Below, piece by piece: positions 25,380-34,498 of a stretch of DNA of 64,000 nt. The notes beneath the pieces were generated by a model. The model had not been told where the DNA came from, did no database searches, and worked only from the letters and a program-made list of their open reading frames with translations. Source of the stretch: Spirosoma panaciterrae DSM 21099 (GTDB lineage Bacteria; Bacteroidota; Bacteroidia; Cytophagales; Spirosomataceae). The DNA is taken from the NCBI RefSeq assembly GCF_000374025.1, contig NZ_KB893239.1, positions 124,001 through 188,000 of the forward strand. Reading direction: 5' to 3'. Made by a program: the position numbers and the translations under genes. Each line of letters begins with the position of its first letter. Positions within the stretch are counted from its first letter, which is position 1.

Positions 25380-26879
25380 TTATTTCATCATCCAGTGAAA
25401 GCCATCTTTCTCCACCAGTTGCATAGCGGCCTCGGGGCCCCAGGAACCCGGTGCATAGTTGGGAAAGTCAGGGGTTTCAGACTCCCAGGCATCCAGAATA
25501 GGCGTAACAACTTTCCAGGCGGCTTCTACCTGATCGGCCCGCATAAACAGCGTGGCATCGCCCGTCATCACATCAAGCAGCAGGGTTTCGTAGGCTTCGG
25601 GTTCCTGACCAGCGTAAGCATCTTTGTAGCTAAACACCATTTCGACCGGATCGATGGCGAGTGTCTGTCCCGGCCGCTTGGCCTGGAACCGCAACCGAAT
25701 ATCCATGCCGGGCTGAATCCCGATCGTCAGTCGGTTCGACTGCCAGCTATGGGTGGCTTCGGAAGGAAATGCGTAATAGGGAGCGGGCTTAAACTGGATC
25801 GTGATAACCGTTGCTTTCTCGGGCAACGACTTTCCCGTTCGCAGATAGAAAGGCACATCTTCCCACCGCCAGTTATCGACAAAGAGCTTGACAGCCGCAA
25901 ACGTTTCGGTAGTCGAGTCGGGTTTTACTCCTTCTTCTTCCCGGTAGCCCGGAATCGGTTTACCATCTTTTTCACCAGGACCATATTGCCCACGCACCGC
26001 TACATCATTGACTTCTTCGGGCTTTATCCGACGAATGGCATTGAGCACATCTACTTTTTTGTTCCGAACCTCGTTGGCATCAAAGGAGATCGGGGCTTCG
26101 GTAGCCACCATGCATAATACCTGAAGCAGATGATTCTGAATCATATCGCGCAGGGCTCCAGAGCCTTCATAATAGCCCCCACGCCCTTCCAGCCCTACGG
26201 TTTCAGCCGCCGTAATCTGTACATAATCGACATAACGACGGTTCCAGATCGGTTCGAACAGGGAGTTGGCAAACCGAAGCGCCAGAATATTCTGAACCGT
26301 TTCCTTGCCCAGATAATGGTCGATTCGGTAAATCTGTTCTTCGGCAAACAACCCGCCCAGCAATGCATTCAATTCCTGAGCCGTTTTCAGGTCGCGGCCG
26401 AAGGGCTTCTCAACTACAACCCGAACCCGCGATTTATCACCACAAAGCGGAAGTTTACCCAGATTGGTAGCAATCCCCGGCACCAGTTGTGGAGCCACGG
26501 CCAGGTAAAACACCACATTGGCCTGAACACCCCACTCGCTCTCTTTACCAGCCACAAAATCGGACAATTTTGTGTATGAAGCTTTATCCCCCGCATCCAT
26601 CTGAAGATACGATACCATGGGAGCAAACGACTTCCAGGCATCATCAGGGCCATTTTTTCGCCGGGAGAACGATTGGACCCCTTCGAGCAGGCGCTCCCGA
26701 AACGACTCATCGGTATAATTACTCCGACCAAGCCCAACAACCGCGAAGCGGTCAGACAGGTATTTGTCGAGGTAAAGATTGTAGAGAGCAGGAGTAAGTT
26801 TACGCAGGTTCAAATCGCCACTGCCGCCGAAAATAAACAGTATGGTAGCAGCCGGACGCTGGTTAGTTGCAGGAATCAT
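25380..26879 (-). CDS. zwf: Glucose-6-phosphate 1-dehydrogenase
   Basis: A 499-residue enzyme oxidising glucose 6-phosphate to 6-phosphogluconolactone with NADP+. The N-terminal cofactor motif GGSGDLNLRKLTPAL, the substrate and catalytic motif RIDHYLGKETVQN and the C-terminal GDATLFMRADQVEAAW are all present and full length matches the family. The product is the substrate of the nearby pgl gene. No gnd gene is in the window. The 240-nt gap upstream separates it from the ethylene-receptor-like kinase on the other strand. Confidence 0.95.
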   Translation of the reverse strand: MIPATNQRPAATILFIFGGSGDLNLRKLTPALYNLYLDKYLSDRFAVVGLGRSNYTDESFRERLLEGVQSFSRRKNGPDDAWKSFAPMVSYLQMDAGDKASYTKLSDFVAGKESEWGVQANVVFYLAVAPQLVPGIATNLGKLPLCGDKSRVRVVVEKPFGRDLKTAQELNALLGGLFAEEQIYRIDHYLGKETVQNILALRFANSLFEPIWNRRYVDYVQITAAETVGLEGRGGYYEGSGALRDMIQNHLLQVLCMVATEAPISFDANEVRNKKVDVLNAIRRIKPEEVNDVAVRGQYGPGEKDGKPIPGYREEEGVKPDSTTETFAAVKLFVDNWRWEDVPFYLRTGKSLPEKATVITIQFKPAPYYAFPSEATHSWQSNRLTIGIQPGMDIRLRFQAKRPGQTLAIDPVEMVFSYKDAYAGQEPEAYETLLLDVMTGDATLFMRADQVEAAWKVVTPILDAWESETPDFPNYAPGSWGPEAAMQLVEKDGFHWMMK

Positions 26880-27119
26880 TAGAAAACGGATTGTTGCCTA
26901 ACAGAAAGACGGTGCAAGTTACCCGCCTTCCCGTTGTCGAACAAGTTTAAATGTGTTTGCGTCGTGCAGAGTGTCGGCATGACCTTTGCACTTATTCCCT
27001 CAAACCGCTTCAATTAACTTTTTTGTTCATTCTGACCACAATTATTTAATTTACCGAATTAACTTTAACGATTAAAATAAAGTCTACTATTTACGTAAAC
27101 TGTACGTTTAAGGTCTTTT

Positions 27120-28283
27120 ATGGAGCAGGTCATTGACTTTTTCCGACGACTCACTGACTCAAGCGACTGGCCCCCCCGCTGGTTTTGCGGAAACTGGACC
27201 GATTTTCATGGCTGGCTGTATATTGGTTCCGATCTGATGATCTGGCTGGCGTATATGGTCATTCCGATGATTCTGGTTCGATACCTGTTTGTCAAAAAAG
27301 GCGTCCCCCTACCGGGTGTTTTCTGGCTTTTTGGCGCCTTTATTCTCCTCTGCGGGCTCACTCACCTGCTGGATGCCATCATTTTCTGGGTGCCCATTTA
27401 CCGGATCAGTGCGCTGATACGCTTTCTGACTGGCCTCGTCTCTATCGCTACCGTGCTGGCGCTGTTCCGGTATTTTAACGAAGCCGTGGGCCTTCGTACA
27501 TCAAAAGAATACGAACGTGAGTTATCGTTTCGGCAACAGGCCGTTCTGGAACTGACCCGGTCGAACGAAGAGCTGCAGCAGTTTGCCTATGTGGCATCGC
27601 ATGATTTGCAGTCGCCCTTAAAAACCATCTTCAATTACCTAAATTTATTGAACAATAAGTATGCACCGCAGCTTTCTGAAGATGCCCGCAAACTGATCAC
27701 GATTTCGATGAGTGCGGCTGAACGGATGCGTACGTTGATCGATGATCTGCTCGACTTTTCGCGGGTCGGCTCAAATGTAGTCTTTACAGAGGTGAACCTG
27801 AATGCGATCGTATCGGAAGTGCTGGAAGAACAACAGGACGAAATCCGGGCCAGTGGTGCCAAACTGGACGTTGGGGCGCTTCCTATTCTTAAGGCGCACC
27901 CTACCGACCTGAAACAGGTCTTTCAAAACCTGATCTCGAACAGTTTGAAATACCGAAAAGCCGGTGTATCGCCCCAGATTACGATTCGGGCTATTGACGT
28001 GTCGGATCAGTTCTGCTTTGCGGTTCGGGATAATGGGATCGGGATTGAACCCCAGTATTTCGACCGCGTTTTTCAGATTTTCCAACGGCTGCACGGACGA
28101 CACGAATATTCAGGCACAGGGATCGGACTCGCAACCTGCAAAAAAGTTGTCCATATTTACGGTGGACAAATCTGGATCGAAAGCGAACCCAACGTAGGCA
28201 CAACTTTTTACTTTACAATTCCTAAAACCATTAAAACGACGCATCATTATGCCCAAACCGATTCGGTGCATTCTGCTGGTTGA
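27120..28283 (+). CDS. Ethylene-receptor-like (ETR1-type) sensor histidine kinase
   Basis: A 387-residue protein. Residues 34-120 hold three membrane helices that match the ethylene-binding domain of plant ETR1: Asp38 (YIGSDLMIWLAY), Tyr45, Pro49 (VIPMILV), and the helix FILLCGLTHLLD with Cys78 and His82. As I recall the ETR1 sequence, these correspond to Asp25, Tyr32, Pro36, Cys65 and His69 with one constant offset of 13. In ETR1 the Cys and His bind Cu(I) that holds ethylene. A coiled coil leads to a HisKA domain (His in YVASHDLQSPLK), and an ATPase domain (FQNLISNSLKYR, DNGIGIEP, GTGIGLATCKKV). Its end overlaps a receiver gene. Binding of ethylene here is an inference. Confidence 0.85.
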   Translation: MEQVIDFFRRLTDSSDWPPRWFCGNWTDFHGWLYIGSDLMIWLAYMVIPMILVRYLFVKKGVPLPGVFWLFGAFILLCGLTHLLDAIIFWVPIYRISALIRFLTGLVSIATVLALFRYFNEAVGLRTSKEYERELSFRQQAVLELTRSNEELQQFAYVASHDLQSPLKTIFNYLNLLNNKYAPQLSEDARKLITISMSAAERMRTLIDDLLDFSRVGSNVVFTEVNLNAIVSEVLEEQQDEIRASGAKLDVGALPILKAHPTDLKQVFQNLISNSLKYRKAGVSPQITIRAIDVSDQFCFAVRDNGIGIEPQYFDRVFQIFQRLHGRHEYSGTGIGLATCKKVVHIYGGQIWIESEPNVGTTFYFTIPKTIKTTHHYAQTDSVHSAG

Positions 28284-28659
28284 CGACGACCCCGACGATA
28301 ACTTTCTGCATCAGATCGTAATCGACGATTCAGGTCTGTGCGATCAGGTACGGATTACCACCACCGGCATGGAGGCTCTGCAGTATCTGACGGATACCGC
28401 CCACCCTGCTTATGTGCGTCCAGACTTCATTCTGACGGATATCAACCTACCGGGCATGAATGGATTTGAGTTCCTGGAACGCTACCAGCAACTGGATAAT
28501 CAATTGAAATGCCAGCATGCCGTTCTGGTGCTGACGACATCACTCAACCCACTCGATACCAAACGGGCGGCTCTGTTGCCTGATATTAAGGGGTATTACG
28601 CCAAACCCCTCTCAGAATCCATTTTACAATCAATGGTCAATCAGCACCTCCACCAATAA
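28249..28659 (+). CDS. Single-domain response regulator (Rcp1-like receiver)
   Basis: A 136-residue protein that is only a receiver: the acidic pair in LLVDDDPDDNFLH, the phospho-acceptor Asp in DFILTDINLPGMNG, the Thr in VLVLTTSLN and Lys in GYYAKPLSES. The Pro-Asp-Asp form after the first acidic triplet is that of Rcp1-type regulators that accept phosphate from phytochrome-like kinases. It has no output domain, so it must act through protein contacts or pass phosphate on. The gene starts 35 nt before the end of the kinase gene in the +1 frame, and a terminator follows. Confidence 0.92.
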   Translation: MPKPIRCILLVDDDPDDNFLHQIVIDDSGLCDQVRITTTGMEALQYLTDTAHPAYVRPDFILTDINLPGMNGFEFLERYQQLDNQLKCQHAVLVLTTSLNPLDTKRAALLPDIKGYYAKPLSESILQSMVNQHLHQ

Positions 28660-28686
28660 CGTGGTGCCCCTGCCTGATCACCCGTC

Positions 28687-28732
28687 CTGTGCTACCCTGA
28701 ACTATAGAAAATCAGGGTAGCACAGACTTTTC
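28687..28732 (+). terminator. Probable transcription terminator after the receiver gene
   Basis: CTGTGCTACCCTGA at 28687-28700 pairs perfectly with 28712-28725 (14 bp, 11-nt loop) and is followed by ACTTTTCTT. It is 28 nt after the receiver stop codon. Confidence 0.75.
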
Positions 28733-28766
28733 TTCGTATTCATGCCTAAGCCATCAAACTACAGGC

Positions 28767-28774
28767 TAATTTTG
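28767..28774 (+). promoter_or_regulatory. Candidate -7 element of rpiB
   Basis: TAATTTTG matches TAnnTTTG exactly, lies 38 nt before the ATG of rpiB and after the preceding terminator. A -33 TTG is not evident at the expected distance. Confidence 0.35.
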
Positions 28775-28812
28775 CACGAATACATGTACGTTTTACTAAT
28801 CAAGCTTACCAG

Positions 28813-29247
28813 ATGAAAATTGCCATTGGCTCCGACCATGCCGGTTTCCAGTACAAAGAAGCCATCAAACAAATGCTTATCGACCTGGGTCACGACGTCA
28901 TCGATAAGGGAACCTATGCCGCTACGCCTTCTGTCGATTATCCCCTGTTTATTCGTCCGGTAGCCGAGGCCGTCGCTGCAGGTGATGTAGAGCGGGGCGT
29001 TGTACTGGGTGGATCGGGCAATGGCGAGGCCATAGCTGCCAACCGGGTTCGGGGTGTTCGTTGTGGTCTGTGCTGGAATGAGGAGTCGGCCCGGCTGTGT
29101 CGGCAGCATAACGATGCCAATGTGATTTCGCTGGGCGAACGGATGATGAGTCAGGAAACAGCCCTGAAACTGGTTCAGATCTGGCTGGATACCCCGTTTG
29201 AAGGCGGTCGCCACCTGGCCCGTATTCAGGAACTGGATAATTATTGA
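28813..29247 (+). CDS. rpiB: Ribose 5-phosphate isomerase B
   Basis: A 144-residue protein of the RpiB/LacAB family that interconverts ribose 5-phosphate and ribulose 5-phosphate. Motifs seen are IGSDHAGFQYKEAIK with the acidic-His pair, GVVLGGSGNGEAIAANRVRG (the catalytic residue in this loop is Ser or Cys in relatives; here Ser-Gly) and RQHNDANVISLGERM. It is 4 kb from zwf and pgl and completes the non-oxidative branch partner. A 17-bp inverted repeat follows its stop. Confidence 0.93.
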   Translation: MKIAIGSDHAGFQYKEAIKQMLIDLGHDVIDKGTYAATPSVDYPLFIRPVAEAVAAGDVERGVVLGGSGNGEAIAANRVRGVRCGLCWNEESARLCRQHNDANVISLGERMMSQETALKLVQIWLDTPFEGGRHLARIQELDNY

Positions 29248-29254
29248 TATAGGA

Positions 29255-29301
29255 TATAGGATGTATGATGTTTTTTCTGGTTATACATCATACATCCTAT
29301 A
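29255..29301. repeat. Perfect 17-bp inverted repeat between rpiB and the ABC gene
   Basis: TATAGGATGTATGATGT at 29255-29271 pairs perfectly with 29285-29301 around TTTTTCTGGTTAT. The arm is built from the unit TAGGATGTATGAT and the same unit recurs at 34428-34498. The hairpin starts 8 nt after the rpiB stop and ends 9 nt before the ABC transporter start, so it occupies the whole gap and can act as terminator or mRNA element. Confidence 0.8.
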
Positions 29302-29310
29302 GCTTACATT

Positions 29311-31074
29311 ATGCGCATTCTCTGGCAGTATCTAAGGCCCTATCGCTGGCTGGCTCTGGCAGCGCTGGCCCTTGCAGGAATTGCTCAGATTCTCGCCCTG
29401 GTTGATCCTATTATTTTCGGTAAAATCATTGACCAGTATGCAACCCATCCCGGTCAGAAAACCGAGTCGGAAAAAGTCAAGGGTGTGCTGCATTTACTGA
29501 CTATCGCTATCGGCGTAGCCATTCTGTCGAACATTACCAAAGCCTTTCAGGAGTATTTTACCCGCCTGGTCGTTCAACGATTTGGGACCGACATTTTTGA
29601 TGCAGGGTTGCGACAAACACTCCGGCTATCGTATCAGGAATTTGGCGATCAGAGTAGTGGGGCTACGTTATCGACGCTACAAAAGGTTCGGACCGACACC
29701 GAGAAGTTTATCAACTCCTTCGTCAATGTCCTGTTTTCGTCCATCGTGGGTATGGGGTTTCTGATCTGGTATGCCATCACCAAACACTGGGCGCTCATTC
29801 CGGTCTTTCTGATTGGCGTATTACTGCTGGGCGGCTTGACCGGCTTACTTAGCAAACAGATTAAAACCACCCAGCGCACCATCAATCGGGAAACCGCCCT
29901 GCTTTCGGGCGTCATTACCGAATCGTTGCGAAATATTGAGCTCATCAAAAGCCTCGGCCTGACCTTCCCCGAGATACGTCGGCTCAAAAGCCTGACAGCC
30001 CGTATTTTTGATCTGGAAATTACCAAAGTGCGTCGGGTCCGCTTATTGACATTCTGGCAAAGCACAACCTTAAACGTGCTGAAACAATCCGTTTTGTTTA
30101 CCCTCCTCTGGCTCATTTTTCGAGATGTACTCAGCACGGGCGAGTTGATCTCCATGCAGTTCATTTCCGTCTCGATCTTCAACCCATTACAGGATCTGGG
30201 GAACATTATACTGGCCTATCGGGAAGCTGAAGCCGGATTGAACAGTTTCGAGAAACTGATGGAAAAACCCATCGAACGGAACCCGGAAGCCGCTATCGAA
30301 GTAGGGCCTATCGAACATTTGCGGTTTGAGCATGTAGTTTTCCGGCATACGGGAGCCACACAGAACGCCATCGACGGGGTCTCCTTCGAAGCCTCCCTGG
30401 GCGACACCATTGCCTTTGTTGGGCCATCAGGATCAGGGAAGTCGACAATGGTTAAATTGCTGGTTGGCCTGTATCGACCTGTTGATGGCGAAATTTATTA
30501 CAACGACATTTCGACCAAAGACCTCCGTTTTAATCCCATGCGTCGGCAAATTGGGTTTGTTACGCAGGAAACTCACCTATTTTCGGGCACCATCCGCGAA
30601 AATCTGGCTTTCGTCAGGCCCGATGCTACCGAAGCCGATATGCTCGACGCTCTGGATAAAGCGGCCGCCGAACATCTGTTAACCCGCTCAGGAAAAGGGC
30701 TCGATACGCCCATTGGCGAAGGGGGGCTGAAGATGTCCGGTGGCGAAAAACAACGGTTGTCGATTGCCAGAGCATTGGTTCGGCACCCCCGGCTGTTAAT
30801 TTTTGACGAAGCCACTTCGGCCCTTGATTCGCTCACCGAAGAAGAAATTACCGACACCGTTCGGAGCGTTTCGGCCCTTCATGAGCAAATTACGATTTTA
30901 ATTGCCCACCGCCTATCGACAATTATGCACGCCAACACCATTTTTGTGCTTGAAAAAGGAAAGATCGTTGAGACGGGTAGCCACGATGCATTGTTAGCGC
31001 AGAAAGGTCTATATTACGCCATGTGGCGGCAACAGATTGGCGAACGTAAATCCGGCGCTGCCCCAGCGATCTAA
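29311..31074 (+). CDS. ABC exporter half-transporter (membrane plus ATPase domain)
   Basis: A 587-residue protein with six membrane helices in the first 310 residues followed by an ATPase domain: Walker A GPSGSGKSTMVKLL, Q-loop in FVTQETHLFSG, signature SGGEKQRLSIARAL, Walker B LLIFDEATSALDS and the His switch ILIAHRLSTI. It is of the MsbA/MdlB-like type and should act as a homodimer or heterodimer in the inner membrane, exporting a lipid or hydrophobic compound. The substrate is unknown. A FUSC-family gene follows after 14 nt, suggesting one transcript. Confidence 0.92.
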   Translation: MRILWQYLRPYRWLALAALALAGIAQILALVDPIIFGKIIDQYATHPGQKTESEKVKGVLHLLTIAIGVAILSNITKAFQEYFTRLVVQRFGTDIFDAGLRQTLRLSYQEFGDQSSGATLSTLQKVRTDTEKFINSFVNVLFSSIVGMGFLIWYAITKHWALIPVFLIGVLLLGGLTGLLSKQIKTTQRTINRETALLSGVITESLRNIELIKSLGLTFPEIRRLKSLTARIFDLEITKVRRVRLLTFWQSTTLNVLKQSVLFTLLWLIFRDVLSTGELISMQFISVSIFNPLQDLGNIILAYREAEAGLNSFEKLMEKPIERNPEAAIEVGPIEHLRFEHVVFRHTGATQNAIDGVSFEASLGDTIAFVGPSGSGKSTMVKLLVGLYRPVDGEIYYNDISTKDLRFNPMRRQIGFVTQETHLFSGTIRENLAFVRPDATEADMLDALDKAAAEHLLTRSGKGLDTPIGEGGLKMSGGEKQRLSIARALVRHPRLLIFDEATSALDSLTEEEITDTVRSVSALHEQITILIAHRLSTIMHANTIFVLEKGKIVETGSHDALLAQKGLYYAMWRQQIGERKSGAAPAI

Positions 31075-31088
31075 CCACCAATTCCCGC

Positions 31089-33224
31089 ATGAACAAACGC
31101 ACCCGGCAAGTTAGTTACTTCTTGTCCAGTCAGTATTTTTCTGATGGGTTGCGCACTACGCTCTCTATTTTGCTGCCTTCGTTGCTGTTCATGCAGTTTG
31201 GCCAGTTACAGACGGGCCTGGCTATGTCGCTGGGTGCATTGAATGTCAGCATAAGCGATGCCCCAGGTCCGGTTGCCCATCGACGGAATGGCATGACCGT
31301 TACCGTTCTTTTTGCCTTTCTGGTGACGCTCATCACGGGTTTTGCCCGGATGAATGCGTATGTATTGGGAGTCGAAATTCTGCTGTTCAGCTTTTTCTTT
31401 TCCATGCTGGGGATTTACGGCAATCGGGCTACTTCGGTCGGAACGGCTGCCGTACTGATCATGATTCTGATGCTCGACCGCCCACTCGACGCGGCCGGGG
31501 TTATCCACGAAAGCCTCTGTGTGCTTATCGGTGGACTATGGTATACGGGCATCAGCTTATTGGCCACCCGATTACAACCCTACCGTCTGGCGCAACAGGC
31601 ACTCGGCCAGTGCATTCATGAGATGGCTAAACTCATGGCCATCAAAGCCGATTTCTATACCATTTCGACCGATCTGGATGATAACTATCGACGGCTTATT
31701 ACGCAGCAGGTAGTGGTCAGTGAAAAGCAGGATGCGGTTCGGGAAGTATTGTTCAAAAGTCGTCGTATTGTAGCGGAATCAACCCGAACGGGTCGGTTGC
31801 TTTTGCTTACGTTCGTAGATGTAGTTGACCTGTACGAACAGATTACGGCCATGTATTACGATTACGGTGCCATTCGCGAACGGTTCGGCGGTTCGGGGAT
31901 ACTGGAGAAGATTGCCCGGCTCATTCGGCATTTATCCGTTTCGCTCGATCATATTGGGTTAGCCATTCAGTCGCCGGTGCCGCTCCCTATGCATCAGGCC
32001 GACGATATGACCCTCGCGCTGGATCGGTTAAAACGACGAATCGATTCGCTGGGCGATCAGGAAGGGAGTACACTGGTTCTAAAAAAAGTGCTGGTCAGCC
32101 TGCGGAATGTCAGTCAGCGGCTGTCAACCTTACAAAACAACCTGGCCATGCCCGTTATTGACCCTGTCCAGGCCGACAATATGGAATATGGCCGTTTTGT
32201 GTCGCACCAGGAAATTGACCTCAAATCGTTTCGGGATAACCTGACGTTCGACTCGGCCGTTTTCCGCCATGCAGTACGCCTTTCGCTGGCGATGTTGATT
32301 GGCTTCGTGCTGACCAAGCTCCTCCCCTATGGCCACCATAGCTACTGGGTACTGCTGACAATAGCGGTGATTCTAAAACCGGCTTTTAGCCTGACCAAAC
32401 AGCGTAACATCGAACGGATTATCGGCACACTGGTGGGGGGGCTGATGGGGGTGCTGGTACTGACCCTTTTTTCTGACAAAACCGTTCACTTCTGGTTCAT
32501 GGTGTTGTTTATGCTGGGCACCTACAGCACCCAGCGAACCTATTACATCGTGATGGTGATCTGCGTCACTCCGTTTGTACTCATTCTGTTCAGCTTCTTG
32601 GGCGTCAGTCATTTAGGGGTAGCCGAAGAACGATTATTTGATACGCTTCTGGGCGGCACAATTGCCCTGATAGCCGGGTATCTGCTTTTTCCGCAGTGGG
32701 AATCGGACCAGCTTCTGAAACCGATGAAAGCCGTACTAAAAGCCAACATTCGGTATATTCAACTCCTGCTCGATAGCCTGTCGGGACGCCAGCTTGCGCT
32801 GGTCGATTACAAACTAGCCCGAAAAGAGGTGTATGTAACCTCGGCCAACCTGGGCTCTGCTTTTGAGCGAATGCTTTCGGAACCTAAACACAAACAACGT
32901 AACGAAAAGCTGATCTACGAATTTGTTGTGCTAAATCATGTGCTGTCGGCCAATGTCGCTACTATCACTTCCACACAACTCAATGGAGAGCCCAAAACAT
33001 ACCCAGCTCCCGTACTACGTCCGGTCAAACGTGCGCTGTATACTTTAACAGAAAGCCTGCGTCGTTTAGATTCTGCCGAAGCCAAACCCATTACGGATTC
33101 TGTTGCTCAGGAATCGCTATCGTCCACTTCTTCGATGAACGACACGTCCCTTCAGGAGCAACTCAACTTTATTCAGCAAATCAGCAGTGATATTGGTAAG
33201 CTTGTCGAACGAGCTGAACGATAG
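31089..33224 (+). CDS. FUSC (YccS/YhfK-like) integral membrane protein
   Basis: A 711-residue protein with two blocks of membrane helices, residues about 15-160 and 395-525, separated by a long soluble helical part. The second block contains GHHSYWVLLTIAVILKPAFSLTKQRN and the ERIIGTLVGGLMGVLVLTL segment, which match the fusaric-acid-resistance-like domain. Family members are proposed to export aromatic or toxic compounds. The ABC gene 14 nt upstream suggests a common role in efflux, which is an inference. Confidence 0.85.
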   Translation: MNKRTRQVSYFLSSQYFSDGLRTTLSILLPSLLFMQFGQLQTGLAMSLGALNVSISDAPGPVAHRRNGMTVTVLFAFLVTLITGFARMNAYVLGVEILLFSFFFSMLGIYGNRATSVGTAAVLIMILMLDRPLDAAGVIHESLCVLIGGLWYTGISLLATRLQPYRLAQQALGQCIHEMAKLMAIKADFYTISTDLDDNYRRLITQQVVVSEKQDAVREVLFKSRRIVAESTRTGRLLLLTFVDVVDLYEQITAMYYDYGAIRERFGGSGILEKIARLIRHLSVSLDHIGLAIQSPVPLPMHQADDMTLALDRLKRRIDSLGDQEGSTLVLKKVLVSLRNVSQRLSTLQNNLAMPVIDPVQADNMEYGRFVSHQEIDLKSFRDNLTFDSAVFRHAVRLSLAMLIGFVLTKLLPYGHHSYWVLLTIAVILKPAFSLTKQRNIERIIGTLVGGLMGVLVLTLFSDKTVHFWFMVLFMLGTYSTQRTYYIVMVICVTPFVLILFSFLGVSHLGVAEERLFDTLLGGTIALIAGYLLFPQWESDQLLKPMKAVLKANIRYIQLLLDSLSGRQLALVDYKLARKEVYVTSANLGSAFERMLSEPKHKQRNEKLIYEFVVLNHVLSANVATITSTQLNGEPKTYPAPVLRPVKRALYTLTESLRRLDSAEAKPITDSVAQESLSSTSSMNDTSLQEQLNFIQQISSDIGKLVERAER

Positions 33225-33267
33225 CCATCTTTTCGACAGGCGTGTTGTGGAAAACGTCTTAAGCCGA

Positions 33268-34419
33268 TTACGAAATCAAAAACGGTTGCGGACTAAAACA
33301 GATCACGAAGATCAGAAGGGCAACCCATCCGAGTATCTGCCGCTTCAGATCAAGCGGTTCTTCCAATTCCGTTTCAGGGTGATAGACCCCCAAAAACCGT
33401 CCTAGTACAAACACAAACACCGTAAAGCCAAAATAGCCATTTACGGCTGGCATCATCCATGAAACGATCAACTGGCCTACCACAACGCTAAGCGTAATCA
33501 GCAGATTGGTGGTGCGATTATCGCTGATACGCCCAAAGGCCAGATACAAAAAGATAATATACAAAGCGAAATTGCCCAATTGTGAGAAGAATGCTTCGTC
33601 GGTGGGTACAGCAAAATCGGCGGGTTTGAAGGCTCCCAATCCCGCATAAAAAGCAAATCCAATAAATAACGTAGGGGCTACCCATTGGAAACGCTTGCGC
33701 CCAATGAGGGCATACAAAATGTGTCCTCCGTCCAGTTGGCCAATTGGAATGAGGTTAAGCGAGGTAAAAAACAACGCCAGATACCCCGCCAGTATATACG
33801 GGTAGTGTACCATTTCGTAAGGGTGGGGTACACGGGCAGGGTCGGCAACATAGGTTTTGAAAAAATGGAACAACAGGTTATCACCTAATCCTATAGCAGC
33901 CCCTTCGGGTAAGTTCTGATAGGCATACAACCCGTAGTCGAGCCCCCATTTCTGGTATTCAGGATGGATCGTAAAAATAAATTCAGGAGGGGGCAAATGT
34001 GTGAAACCGTACCATAGCACAACCAGTGCCAATACAAATCCGGCCAGTGGGCCCGCAATCCCAATATCAAAGTATTTCCGACGGCTATTGATGTAATCCT
34101 GAATCCGAATGAAAGCGCCCAACGTACCAATGCTCTGCCCAATACCGATCCAGAGTGGGATGTAAAAAGGTAACGTCACCCGTACACGATTGGCTTTGGC
34201 CGTAAAGTAATGACCGAACTCATGAACGGTCAGAATAGCCAGAAACGGTATCGAAAACTGAAACCCAGCCAGAAACTCATCCCAGCCTAGCGAAGGCATG
34301 CCTTCAGACGGAATAAAAAACCGCCCAAACATCCATTCGGCTCCCGCCAGGGTGGTGGTAATGAGGGTGATCAAAAAAAGACCTCCGTGCAGGAGGTAGG
34401 TACGGGTGCGAGGGCTCAT
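33268..34419 (-). CDS. Site-2 protease family (M50) metalloprotease
   Basis: A 383-residue membrane protein with the zinc motif TVHEFGHYFTAKA (HExxH) in the second membrane helix and the third ligand segment PIGQLDGGHILYAL. Several further helices follow to the C terminus. The form without PDZ domain belongs to the group of intramembrane proteases such as SpoIVFB or of Synechocystis-type S2P. It should cleave a membrane-bound substrate, for example an anti-sigma factor; none is encoded nearby. It is convergent with the FUSC gene. Confidence 0.9.
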   Translation of the reverse strand: MSPRTRTYLLHGGLFLITLITTTLAGAEWMFGRFFIPSEGMPSLGWDEFLAGFQFSIPFLAILTVHEFGHYFTAKANRVRVTLPFYIPLWIGIGQSIGTLGAFIRIQDYINSRRKYFDIGIAGPLAGFVLALVVLWYGFTHLPPPEFIFTIHPEYQKWGLDYGLYAYQNLPEGAAIGLGDNLLFHFFKTYVADPARVPHPYEMVHYPYILAGYLALFFTSLNLIPIGQLDGGHILYALIGRKRFQWVAPTLFIGFAFYAGLGAFKPADFAVPTDEAFFSQLGNFALYIIFLYLAFGRISDNRTTNLLITLSVVVGQLIVSWMMPAVNGYFGFTVFVFVLGRFLGVYHPETELEEPLDLKRQILGWVALLIFVICFSPQPFLIS

Positions 34420-34427
34420 GCTTATTT

Positions 34428-34498
34428 ATGTAGGATGTATGATATAGGATACATTATACATCCTACATCATACATGACCTGTTATACATCATATATCC
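34428..34498. repeat. Inverted repeats made of TAGGATGTATGAT units
   Basis: ATGTAGGATGTAT at 34428-34440 pairs perfectly with 34456-34468, and further related units (GATATAGGATACATT, ATACATCATATATCC) fill the rest up to 34498, so several alternative stems are possible. The unit is the same as in the hairpin at 29255-29301, 5.2 kb away. It lies just upstream of the protease start and ends inside the last codons of the HAD gene. Confidence 0.7.

Noticed and set aside
25260-26117. A 285-codon plus-strand frame
   Set aside because: It runs antisense through the cupin and zwf genes, both of which are clear.
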